The notes beneath the pieces were generated by a model. The model was not told the DNA's origin, did no database searches, and was given only the letters and a program-made list of their open reading frames with translations. The position numbers were made by a program, and so were the translations under genes. Positions 36,244-43,737 of a stretch of 64,000 bases of DNA are shown here, piece by piece; the first letter of the stretch is position 1, and the number at the start of each line of letters is the position of its first letter. This stretch comes from Flavobacterium hercynium (GTDB taxonomy: Bacteria; Bacteroidota; Bacteroidia; Flavobacteriales; Flavobacteriaceae), in assembly GCF_002217285.1 (NCBI RefSeq), contig NZ_MUGW01000029.1:1-64000 (forward strand). Reading direction: 5' to 3'.

Positions 36244-36741
36244 ATGAAAAGTTTTTCCTTTCCTCCAATAACTACACAGCAAGCTAACATTTTGATTCTG
36301 GGCACAATGCCCGGCACAAAATCATTAGAACTCAATCAATATTACGGACACAAGCAAAACAACTTCTGGAAGTTTATGTTTACGATACTAAACGAAGAAT
36401 TTTCTACTGAATATGAAATAAGAAAATCATTGTTGCAAAAAAACAACATCGCCGTTTGGGACGTTCTACAATTTTGCGAACGCATAGGAAGTTTAGACAG
36501 CGCCATAAAAAATGAAATTGCCAATGATTTCGAAAGCTTCTTAAAAGAACACCCGCAAATACAAACTATATTATTCAATGGTAAAGCTGCTGCTGCATTT
36601 TTCAAGAAATATGTACATCTAAATAAAACGTATCAACTCATTACGTTACCATCGTCAAGTCCCGCCAATGCCAGCATTAGTTATGAAAACAAGTTAAAGG
36701 AATGGAAGATTATCAAATCCCTGCAAGAGCCTCAAAAGTAA
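36244..36741 (+). CDS. DNA-deoxyinosine glycosylase family protein (uracil-DNA glycosylase fold)
   Basis: The 165-residue protein begins with the family 6 UDG/hypoxanthine-DNA glycosylase motif LILGTMPGTKSLELNQYYGH followed by QNNFWKFM, and has the second active-site motif LPSSSPANAS near residue 140. Such enzymes remove deaminated bases, above all hypoxanthine, from DNA and start base excision repair. The length and motif order match the family; the ATG at 36244 places the first strand correctly. It is a monocistronic gene with a hairpin about 190 bases downstream. The assignment to the deoxyinosine type rests on my memory of the motif. Confidence 0.82.
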   Translation: MKSFSFPPITTQQANILILGTMPGTKSLELNQYYGHKQNNFWKFMFTILNEEFSTEYEIRKSLLQKNNIAVWDVLQFCERIGSLDSAIKNEIANDFESFLKEHPQIQTILFNGKAAAAFFKKYVHLNKTYQLITLPSSSPANASISYENKLKEWKIIKSLQEPQK

Positions 36742-36929
36742 GAAATGTTTGAATTCTATAACATTCTGCATTTAAAATGTAACACAACACCAAGACTAAT
36801 GATCTAATTTTACCATTAGGTTTTAAGATATTTAAATAATTGAATTCAGTACTTTATAAAATCTCACTACTTATAAAGTACAATAAAGATTTAGATTATA
36901 AAAAATATTGGTTGTTAGTTTATTTTGAA

Positions 36930-36962
36930 AAAAAAGCTATTCTATTCGTAGAATAGCTTTTA
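36930..36962. terminator. Hairpin terminator
   Basis: AAAAGCTATTCTA and TAGAATAGCTTTT form a 13-base perfect stem with a four-base loop. Confidence 0.8.
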
Positions 36963-36992
36963 TAGTTTAAGCCCTAAATACAATGCACACTT

Positions 36993-37427
36993 ATGAAAAT
37001 TCAAACGTACAAAAATCACATCCGATTTTACCCCCCGCACCATTTTGTATATTATCCGCTTCTTGCACTATTTTTGTTCACCAGCCTTTATATGGCCTGG
37101 ACAACCAACGAAAAACTAATATGGACTTTTATTAGCATCTGTTTTATATTCCTGTTCTGTCTCGGTTTCATGCTCCGCCAACATTACGCTATTACATTGC
37201 AAAACAGAATCGTACGCTTAGAATTACGATACCGTTACTTTACGCTTACCGGAAAAAGACTGGAAGAATTCGAATACAAACTAACAGACGATCAAATATT
37301 TGCCCTGCGATTTGCCCCCGATAGCGAATTACTGCCGCTTGTAGACGATGCTGTAAAAAACAATCTCACCGGAGCAGCCATCAAAAAAGCCATCGTACAT
37401 TGGCGAGCCGATTACAATCGAGTATAA
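36993..37427 (+). CDS. DUF6526-like membrane protein
   Basis: The 144-residue protein has two hydrophobic helices (YYPLLALFLFTSLYMAW and LIWTFISICFIFLFCLGFML) near the N-terminus and a soluble cytoplasmic tail of about 80 residues (RNRIVRLELRYRYFTLTGKR type sequence with DDQIFALRFAPDSELLPLVDDA). This layout and the start MKIQTYKNHIRFYPPHHFVYY match a conserved Bacteroidota family that I recall as DUF6526; its function is unknown. It lies between two hairpin terminators and is therefore a single-gene unit. Confidence 0.72.
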   Translation: MKIQTYKNHIRFYPPHHFVYYPLLALFLFTSLYMAWTTNEKLIWTFISICFIFLFCLGFMLRQHYAITLQNRIVRLELRYRYFTLTGKRLEEFEYKLTDDQIFALRFAPDSELLPLVDDAVKNNLTGAAIKKAIVHWRADYNRV

Positions 37428-37440
37428 AAACAGCACAACG

Positions 37441-37570
37441 TCTAAATAATTGGGCGTGCCACCATTACAAAAAAGGGCTGACATAAGCACCGCTTAGTCG
37501 CCCTTTTTTATAATGCTGTCGGGCTATCCATGCTACTACGGTAGCTTATTCCTATCCCTCACGCACTCTC
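37441..37570. repeat. Bacteroidota palindromic repeat element with terminator-like hairpin
   Basis: GGGCGTGCC is followed by AAAAAAGGGC and GCCCTTTTTT (37469-37509) forming a stem around 21 bases, then GCTGTCGGGCTATCC and a short inverted repeat CTACTACGGTAG. The combination GGGCGTGCC plus TCGGGCTATCC is a dispersed repeat in this phylum as I remember it. It also works as a terminator between convergent genes. Confidence 0.5.
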
Positions 37571-37599
37571 GTATTCAAAACAAATACTATTTCATCAAA

Positions 37600-38823
37600 T
37601 TATTCTACAGGTTCCAACTGCAGCACCACATTCTGATAACGTTTTCCAAGCGAAAACAATTGTTCCGCAAAAATCATTACCACAAGCGGAATAAAGAAGA
37701 ATGAAGTTAAATCTTCTTCATACAAAAGATAAGTCGTTATTATAAAAATACGTCCATATTCGAGGTAATAGATCCACTTGCGTTGTTCCAGTAAAGCACC
37801 GCAATTCACAAGCGTAATCAGAATAACAAACAAAACAGAAACCTTATCGACTACATTTAAATAATCAAAATAATACGTAAAAACAGTAAGCAGTAAAACA
37901 GAAGCACCTAACTGAATATACAAGTAATTTTTAAAACGAAGCCTTTGATGCGGATTCTCCTTATCCTGCAAAAATCGTTTCTCCAAAATAGGTCTAATAT
38001 CCTGATCCATGTGAGCCGGACTTCCAAAAACAGCCTTCCATCTTGCTTTAAAACCATGAGAACGTTTCCATAACTCGTAGATTTCAAAATAGTAGTGAAA
38101 GTGCTGCCACAAAAAGCTATAACTTTTTAGCGGATGCGTTAATCCGTATTTAGGTTTTTCTTCTTCCTCCTGAAACGTTCCAAAAAGACGATCCCAAAAC
38201 GTAAACATATCACCATAATTTTTATCCAGATATTTCTCGTCAGAAGCATGATGCACCCCGTGAACTGATGGCGTTACAAAAACATACTCCAGCCATTTTA
38301 TTCTGCCAATCATTTGCGTATGCGTAAAAAACGAATAAGCGCCATGCACAATCAGCATCGTAATCACCATCGACGGATGAAAACCAACAAAGGGCAGCAC
38401 ACACCAAAATCCTGTTCGTACAATTGCCTGAAAAGTAGTAATCCTTGCCGCGGCAGTAAAATTAAACTCTTCGCTATGATGATGGACAATATGAGCAGCC
38501 CAGAAAAAATTGACCTCGTGTCCCAGTCGGTGGTACCAATACCAAACAAAATCAGTAGCAAGAATCAGCGCCAGCCAGACAAAGACATTACTCGAAACAT
38601 CAAAAAGTCGGTAATTGTCATAGATAAAATAATACAATTGATAAAAACTCGCAGCGATAAACAAATTGATCAATCTCTCCGCGATACCAATACTAATGTT
38701 CGAAACAGAACTTTCGTAATTGAAAATTTCCGGCTTCTTCCTACGCTGTGCCATCTTAAATTCTATAAATAAAAACAAGAAGAAAGCGGGCATCGCGAAG
38801 GCTAGAAAATTAATATGTTCCAT
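37600..38823 (-). CDS. Sterol desaturase/fatty acid hydroxylase family membrane protein
   Basis: The 407-residue protein is rich in membrane helices and has the histidine clusters of the di-iron fatty acid hydroxylase superfamily: WYHRLGH, then AHIVHHHSEE, then GVHHASD near residue 190, followed by KNYGDMFTFWDRLFGTF. This order resembles the alkylglycerol monooxygenase-like branch. It would hydroxylate or desaturate a lipid using iron and oxygen in the membrane. The C-terminal third is an additional hydrophobic region with several helices. It has no operon partners: the next gene on the strand is 150 bases away. The lipid substrate is unknown. Confidence 0.88.
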   Translation of the reverse strand: MEHINFLAFAMPAFFLFLFIEFKMAQRRKKPEIFNYESSVSNISIGIAERLINLFIAASFYQLYYFIYDNYRLFDVSSNVFVWLALILATDFVWYWYHRLGHEVNFFWAAHIVHHHSEEFNFTAAARITTFQAIVRTGFWCVLPFVGFHPSMVITMLIVHGAYSFFTHTQMIGRIKWLEYVFVTPSVHGVHHASDEKYLDKNYGDMFTFWDRLFGTFQEEEEKPKYGLTHPLKSYSFLWQHFHYYFEIYELWKRSHGFKARWKAVFGSPAHMDQDIRPILEKRFLQDKENPHQRLRFKNYLYIQLGASVLLLTVFTYYFDYLNVVDKVSVLFVILITLVNCGALLEQRKWIYYLEYGRIFIITTYLLYEEDLTSFFFIPLVVMIFAEQLFSLGKRYQNVVLQLEPVE

Positions 38824-38980
38824 TTTTAAAAAGTGCTTTTTGTGATTTGTAATAAATGCTTAAATAATTCAATATTGCTATAAACGAAAAGATATTTTCA
38901 TCAGCTAACACCCTTTTTCATTACTGAAAAAAAATCCTAACCGATGAAAATAAACTTGTCGTACTATTTAGTTCAATCCT

Positions 38981-40267
38981 TTAATTCTGTATAAATTTTG
39001 GCGTGTCCAGCGCTATTTCCTTCACAGATTGTGTTTCAGCAACTTTTTGCAAAGCAATAACATAAGCCGCAATACGAGGCGTAACATTATGCTTCGCCGC
39101 AATTCTAAAAACAGTTTCAAAACCTTTCTCCAGAACATCCTCTAAACGAGAATTAATCTGGTGAATTCTCCAGGATTCTAAAAGTGAGTTTTGAAGCCAT
39201 TCAAAATAAGAAACTGTAACACCACCTGCATTAGCAAGAATATCAGGAACTACCAATACATTATTATTGTGCAGAATTGCATCAGCATCAGACGAAACAG
39301 GACCATTTGCTCCTTCTACAATAATTTTAGCACGAACCTCGCTGGCATTTCGTCCCGTAATCACATCTTCCTTAGCTGCCGGAATCAACACATCGACGTC
39401 TAAAAGCAATAATTCTTCATGCTTAATCGCAACCGAATTTGGATATCCTTTTATACTTTTACTATTCAGGTTATAATATAAAATCAGTTCCGGAATATTA
39501 ATCCCATCCGGATTGTAAAACGCCTCAGAAACATCACTAATCGCAACTACTTTCAGCCCTTTTTCATATAAAAACAAAGCCGAATGTAATCCTACGTTTC
39601 CAAAACCCTGAATTGCAACAGTAGATCGTGCCGGTCTCAGTTTGAGTTTTTGCAATGCCAGCAACGTAATAATGCTCACACCCCTTCCTGTCGCTTCTAC
39701 TCTGCCTAACGATCCTCCCGAATGCAAATGTTTACCGGTAACAACCGCGTGAATTGTTTTTCCGTGAACCAATGAAAATTCATCCATTAGCCATCCCATT
39801 TCATCCGGACCGGTTCCCATATCAGGAGCAGGAACATCTTTTTCAGGACCGAAAATATCCGCTAAAGCTTTTGTATACGCTCTAGTAATCTTTTCTAATT
39901 CTGTTTTAGAAAGTGTTCGGGGATCACAAATAATTCCGCCTTTTGCACCTCCAAACGGAATCCCCGTTACAGCAGACTTCCAGGTCATCCACGCCGCAAG
40001 TGCCTTTACTTCATCAAGGTTCACACCGTTATCGTAACGAATCCCACCTTTAGAAGGTCCTAATGCCGTATTGTGAATCACGCGGTAACCTTCAAAATTC
40101 TGAATCTTACCATTGTCTAACGTTATGGAGAAATTTACGAGAATCTGTTTTTCAGGTCTTTGCAATTTTTGCCTGATCGATTCATCTAAATTTAAAATAT
40201 CGGCTGCGATATTAAACCTGTCAATCATCGATTGAAAGGGGTTTTGTTTTATTAATTCTGTACTCAT
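38981..40267 (-). CDS. gdhA: Glu/Leu/Phe/Val dehydrogenase (glutamate dehydrogenase family)
   Basis: The 428-residue protein has the complete family signature: substrate-binding LGPSKGGIRYDNGVNLDEVK, catalytic PFGGAKGGI, PAPDMGTGPDEMGWLMDEFS, and the NAD(P)-binding GFGNVGLHSALFL. Size and motif match the NAD-type, hexameric glutamate dehydrogenases of bacteria. The reaction is oxidative deamination of glutamate to 2-oxoglutarate and ammonia, or the reverse. It is a single gene with a 130-base promoter region and is separated from the upstream mini-gene by a strong hairpin. The symbol is by similarity; a leucine or other branched-chain specificity is not excluded. Confidence 0.92.
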   Translation of the reverse strand: MSTELIKQNPFQSMIDRFNIAADILNLDESIRQKLQRPEKQILVNFSITLDNGKIQNFEGYRVIHNTALGPSKGGIRYDNGVNLDEVKALAAWMTWKSAVTGIPFGGAKGGIICDPRTLSKTELEKITRAYTKALADIFGPEKDVPAPDMGTGPDEMGWLMDEFSLVHGKTIHAVVTGKHLHSGGSLGRVEATGRGVSIITLLALQKLKLRPARSTVAIQGFGNVGLHSALFLYEKGLKVVAISDVSEAFYNPDGINIPELILYYNLNSKSIKGYPNSVAIKHEELLLLDVDVLIPAAKEDVITGRNASEVRAKIIVEGANGPVSSDADAILHNNNVLVVPDILANAGGVTVSYFEWLQNSLLESWRIHQINSRLEDVLEKGFETVFRIAAKHNVTPRIAAYVIALQKVAETQSVKEIALDTPKFIQN

Positions 40268-40457
40268 AATTATATCTTTTAAAATTTGGGTTCTCTTCTT
40301 AAAATGTATCCGTTAACTCGCTTCTGTCATCTTGCAAAAGCATTTGTTTTTTATAAAAATCGCATACAGCCACAACATGGAATTTTCCTCAAACAGCACT
40401 GCATCATAATATTTGTATTTCTATTGGATCTCATTTTATTCATTTTATCGTTTTAAA

Positions 40458-40494
40458 AAAAAAAGCCTTTCATGGTGCATGAAAGGCTAAAAAA
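40458..40494. terminator. Bidirectional terminator
   Basis: AGCCTTTCATG and CATGAAAGGCT form an 11-base perfect stem with a three-base loop, flanked by A and T runs. It ends the mini-gene at 40522-40608 on the - strand. Confidence 0.9.
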
Positions 40495-40521
40495 AAAAAT
40501 AACTAACAAGTACTTTCTCTA

Positions 40522-40608
40522 TTAACGACCTTTCATTACATAGTGCATCATGCAGCACATCGTGAAGCTGCAAGTGAATGGAATGATATTTTGATTATAG
40601 TTTTTCAT
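40522..40608 (-). CDS. 28-residue Cys/Met-rich mini-protein
   Basis: The frame starts at 40608 and encodes MKNYNQNIIPFTCSFTMCCM followed by MHYVMKGR. It contains three cysteines, five methionines and one histidine, with a TMCCMMH cluster that could bind a soft metal. It has its own exact -7 box (TAAATTTG on the - strand, nine bases before the ATG) and a strong hairpin terminator just after the stop codon, so it looks like a complete minimal gene and not a random frame. No family is known to me. The RNA itself could be the functional product, for instance as a small regulatory RNA or leader. Confidence 0.45.
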   Translation of the reverse strand: MKNYNQNIIPFTCSFTMCCMMHYVMKGR

Positions 40609-40616
40609 TGTTGAGA

Positions 40617-40624
40617 CAAATTTA
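40617..40624 (-). promoter_or_regulatory. -7 box of the Cys/Met-rich mini-gene
   Basis: On the - strand this reads TAAATTTG, an exact TAnnTTTG match, 8 bases upstream of the start codon, so the leader would be very short or absent. Confidence 0.5.
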
Positions 40625-40730
40625 TAAATATATTTTATAAATTCTATAGAATTAGTAGAGTTTATTTTACATCTTTTGAAAATAAAAATAAAACACCTTG
40701 TAAATTAAGACTTTAGGAGAGTAAAAAAAA

Positions 40731-41606
40731 TCACTTAAATTGTGATAAAACGATAAAAACAATCGAAATCAGGGCTAAAAGCAATCCAAATAGGTTAAGT
40801 TTAGAAACTTTTTCCTTAAAAAAAAGCAAGCCAACCAGACTTCCCAGCACAATAACTCCCATGTTCATTCCCGCAAAAACCGTAGAAGGATTGTCTGAAA
40901 AAGCTTTGTGCGCTTTCAGGTAAAATAAGATATTACAAAAATTGAAAACACCAACCAAAGCACCAAAAAGCACATTCTTGATTTCAAGCTTTACTTTCTT
41001 AACGACAATTTCATACGCCACAATCAAAATAGCGATCACTAAAGCAATGCTAAAAACCACAAATAAAGAAGTTGTGTAAGGTAAAGTAGTAAACAACGCT
41101 ATTTGCTTGAAAAGAATATCAACTATTCCAAATCCAAATAATACAATGGCGGGATAAATCCATTTGTTCTGACTATTTTGAGTGGGTTTTCGCAAAATAA
41201 ATAACAACGCCAAAAAGCCAATCAAAAGTCCGATAACTTTATAAGTATTAAAAGCTTCCTTAAAAATAAGCCATGCTGCCAAAATTGGTATAAACAAAGA
41301 AAGTCGCTGAGCAGCATCTGTTTTAACGATTCCCATATTTTTTATAGAAGCTACCAAAAACAAAAGGACGATTGGTAACAAAAAACCAATTGCTACATAT
41401 ATATTCCAAGGTGCTTTTGCATCAATTTCAGAAAAATTAGGCGCAAATATTGCATAACAAAGTGCTAATGCAATACAATAATTAAAAGCTACAATTTGAG
41501 TAGGATTGGCATTATACTTTCGAGTAATTTTAAAAATAACACCCACAATCACACTACAAAAAACACTTAGAATAAGAAACAACATAGGATTAAATTTTGC
41601 TGACAA
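40731..41606 (-). CDS. EamA/DMT superfamily transporter
   Basis: The 291-residue protein consists of ten hydrophobic helices in two repeated halves, as in the drug/metabolite transporter superfamily (EamA). Conserved-looking points are the repeated LGSLVGLLFFKEKVSKLNLFG near the end of the second half and FIPILAAWLIFKEAFNTYKV at the end of the first, both the E-containing loop before the last helix of each half. It should be an inner membrane permease for metabolites or an exporter; substrate unknown. It is alone on the - strand. An in-frame ATG seven codons later is a possible start. Confidence 0.85.
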   Translation of the reverse strand: MSAKFNPMLFLILSVFCSVIVGVIFKITRKYNANPTQIVAFNYCIALALCYAIFAPNFSEIDAKAPWNIYVAIGFLLPIVLLFLVASIKNMGIVKTDAAQRLSLFIPILAAWLIFKEAFNTYKVIGLLIGFLALLFILRKPTQNSQNKWIYPAIVLFGFGIVDILFKQIALFTTLPYTTSLFVVFSIALVIAILIVAYEIVVKKVKLEIKNVLFGALVGVFNFCNILFYLKAHKAFSDNPSTVFAGMNMGVIVLGSLVGLLFFKEKVSKLNLFGLLLALISIVFIVLSQFK

Positions 41607-41732
41607 AAGTAGTACTTAAACTTCTTTTAGTTCTATGTTTTGCTTCTATTTTTTATCCTATTTATATTCGAGCCTTTTTTATTTCCTTTTCTGCATTTTT
41701 TACTTTTATTACTTATTAGTTTCAAAATCACA

Positions 41733-42326
41733 TTAATCACTCTTCAACCAGCCTGTAATACTCATTCTTGTATTATTGGTAATTAAGACTTCATGAACCA
41801 GTTCATTACTTTTAAAGAAAATGGTTTTACCCTGAGTAGGCGCTATTTTCTGATTGTTGTTTTCCTGATGAATCATCAACTCTCCCCCATCGCTTTCCTG
41901 CCAATTACTATTCAAATAACTAATCATAGAATACTTCCGACTCGGATTGTTTTTAAACTGATCTAAATGTTTCAAATAGAAATCTCCTTTTTCATACAAA
42001 GAATAATGAAATTCATAACCCGTAATTCCGGCGTAACAACTTTCGTTTAAATAAAGAATAAATGCATCAATCTGAGTAAAGAACTCATCTTCGAATACAT
42101 TTTTGTGTTTCTTATCTAACCAGTAAATAGAATCGCTTCTAATTGCACCATCGTAAGAAACCTTTTCTGAGTTTCCTATTCCTGCTGCCAGCAATAAACT
42201 CTTTTGATTTAAATCGATTAAATTCTGTTTTAAATGATTCGCCAATTCAGGGCTTAAAAAATGCTCCGATATTCCAACTTTGTTCTCAATATAACTCGCA
42301 ATCAAATCTTCGAAACCATTTTCCAT
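41733..42326 (-). CDS. 2OG-Fe(II) oxygenase family protein
   Basis: About 197 residues from the ATG at 42326 (MENGFEDLIASYIENK); a 30-residue upstream extension reads through non-coding sequence. The jelly-roll motifs of prolyl-4-hydroxylase-like dioxygenases are present: the metal-binding HLD in FYLKHLDQFKNN, the distal His in SNELVHEVLI, and the 2-oxoglutarate-binding arginine in NTRMSITGW. It should use iron, oxygen and 2-oxoglutarate to hydroxylate a protein or small molecule in the cytoplasm. It is the last gene before an accessory interval bracketed by palindromic repeats. Confidence 0.88.
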   Translation of the reverse strand: MENGFEDLIASYIENKVGISEHFLSPELANHLKQNLIDLNQKSLLLAAGIGNSEKVSYDGAIRSDSIYWLDKKHKNVFEDEFFTQIDAFILYLNESCYAGITGYEFHYSLYEKGDFYLKHLDQFKNNPSRKYSMISYLNSNWQESDGGELMIHQENNNQKIAPTQGKTIFFKSNELVHEVLITNNTRMSITGWLKSD

Positions 42327-42466
42327 TTTTGTTTGGGAAAAACTGCAAATACAGCCAACGTAGCAAGGTAGAGGAAATAAAACTGGTAATGGCGTTTTTA
42401 TAAAATAATAAACCATACAGGTTTTGAAACTTGTTGGGTTAGGATCGACCGATATGTATCAGCTTA

Positions 42467-42579
42467 ATTCGTAAATAGCACAAAATATCGGTCGTTCCTA
42501 TGGAACTTTTTTCCTATCCTAATAACAAAAGCCGGATTAAAATCCGGCCCTACAATATTGGTCGAGCCTCTGGCTCTTT
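42467..42579. repeat. 113-base palindromic repeat, copy A
   Basis: By my alignment it differs from 45843-45955 by one base in 113. It contains AATATCGGTCGTTCCTATGG, which folds with partial left-arm sequence, and the hairpin GCCGGATTAAAATCCGGC. The style is that of flavobacterial REP-like elements. Confidence 0.85.
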
Positions 42580-42628
42580 CGAATTACACTCAGTCTTGTT
42601 ATCGGGAAAAACTTTATCAAATTTTAAA

Positions 42629-42662
42629 AAAGTTCCGTAGGAACGAAACATTTTGTAGCAAC
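42629..42662. repeat. 34-base repeat, copy A
   Basis: This is identical to 45736-45769 in the same orientation. It includes the small palindrome GTTCCGTAGGAAC. Together with the second copy it brackets a 3.1 kb interval. Confidence 0.85.
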
Positions 42663-42663
42663 T

Positions 42664-42936
42664 TCAGTACATCAAAATTGTTGCAGAATATCTTCCTTGT
42701 GTTTTAGTTTGTATTAGTGCGCTTATTGCAGCAGCATCAAGTGTAGTATAATCATCTGTTAAAACTAATATATGAAAATGCGTATGTTCTTTATAAGACA
42801 AAATATTGGTATCATACGGAGGTTTAATCGTTTTGATTTTCTTTTTTTCTAAGAAACATTTTATCATTTTAACATTTACATTTTCATTAATAATTTTAGT
42901 AACTATCTCTAGTCCTACATTATCACTCACTTTCAT
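42664..42936 (-). CDS. Hypothetical protein
   Basis: The 90-residue protein has no signal peptide. It shows two strand-like stretches (THFHILVLTDDYTTLD and RYSATILMY) around a short helix (AAAISALIQ), and a Lys-rich N-terminal half. I do not recognise a family. It is divergent from the XRE regulator gene at 43110, sharing a 170-base promoter region, and its stop codon follows directly after a 34-base repeat. It therefore belongs to the accessory interval. The regulator may control it; this is inference. Confidence 0.5.
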   Translation of the reverse strand: MKVSDNVGLEIVTKIINENVNVKMIKCFLEKKKIKTIKPPYDTNILSYKEHTHFHILVLTDDYTTLDAAAISALIQTKTQGRYSATILMY

Positions 42937-43038
42937 CTTTTTTATTTTTTTAATTAATTCCTGTATGAAAAACTGTATTTTTGTTTAACAGGCGAGCAAG
43001 TAAACAATTGATTGTTTGGTAAAACTTAAATTTAGCCC

Positions 43039-43068
43039 GTACCATACATTATTGAATATGTACCGTAC
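43039..43068. promoter_or_regulatory. Direct repeats GTACCrTAC before the XRE gene
   Basis: GTACCATAC (43039-43047) and GTACCGTAC (43060-43068) are 21 bases apart, two helical turns, in the shared promoter region of the divergent hypothetical and XRE genes. They are candidate regulator sites. Confidence 0.4.
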
Positions 43069-43097
43069 ATAACCTTATTTTTTATTTAGAAAATTAT

Positions 43098-43105
43098 TAC
43101 TTTTG
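43098..43105 (+). promoter_or_regulatory. -7 box very close to the XRE start codon
   Basis: TACTTTTG matches TAnnTTTG and ends four bases before the ATG at 43110. If real, the transcript would be leaderless or nearly so. Confidence 0.4.
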
Positions 43106-43109
43106 AAAT

Positions 43110-43505
43110 ATGAGTACTACAACAAAACCAAATCACATAGGGCGAAAAATTAGCCGTATTCGTGAATTAAAAGATATGAAACAGGAAGCTTTGGCACAAG
43201 CTATGGGAACAAATCAACAGGCAGTTTCTATTTTAGAAAACAGCGAAACAATAGAGGAAGAAAAATTAATAGAAGTTGCTAAAGCACTAGGTGTAAGTGT
43301 AGAAGCAATTAAGAATTTTTCGGACGAAGCTGTATTTAATTATTTCAACACCTTTACTGACAATGATTTTAGTAATAGTCAAGGTGCTATGAATAATCAT
43401 TGTACTTTCAATCCGCTTGATAAAGTTGTGGAATTGTACGAACGCTTGGTTCAGGCTGAAAAAGATAAACTTGAATATGTTGAAAAACTATTAAGAGAGA
43501 AATAA
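43110..43505 (+). CDS. XRE family helix-turn-helix regulator
   Basis: The 131-residue protein has a five-helix Cro/C1-type HTH (residues 10-70: IGRKISRIRELKDMKQEALA, QAMGTNQQAVSILEN, then ALGVSVEAIKNF) followed by an acidic loop and a C-terminal helix with a heptad pattern (LDKVVELYERLVQAEKDKLE) that should mediate dimerisation. This composition is common in Bacteroidota regulators of unknown target. It lies between a divergent hypothetical gene and a hairpin terminator, in an interval framed by repeats. A role in regulating the accessory genes here is likely but unproven. Confidence 0.88.
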   Translation: MSTTTKPNHIGRKISRIRELKDMKQEALAQAMGTNQQAVSILENSETIEEEKLIEVAKALGVSVEAIKNFSDEAVFNYFNTFTDNDFSNSQGAMNNHCTFNPLDKVVELYERLVQAEKDKLEYVEKLLREK

Positions 43506-43550
43506 TACTTTATGCCAGATATAGTAATTAAAAAACGAGACTTGTAGTTA

Positions 43551-43584
43551 GTTATGGTCGGAAGATTATTCTTCCGACTTTTTT
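43551..43584 (+). terminator. Terminator of the XRE gene
   Basis: GTCGGAAGA and TCTTCCGAC form a stem with a four-base loop, then a T run. The sequence is repeated nearly unchanged at 45237-45271. Confidence 0.9.
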
Positions 43585-43737
43585 TTTGCATTATTCTTTT
43601 CAAATATTTGTTTTTATTAATTTTTTAAAATTACAAATTACATAATTATGTTCTTCAAATAAATATTTCTTTAGAAGATTTTATTTGTTAATTTTTATAC
43701 TATTTTTGGTCTCGAATTAACCCCAAAAACAAACTTT

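Noticed and set aside
37513..37704. 63-residue frame in the repeat element
   Set aside because: It begins inside a palindromic repeat and runs antisense into the hydroxylase gene.
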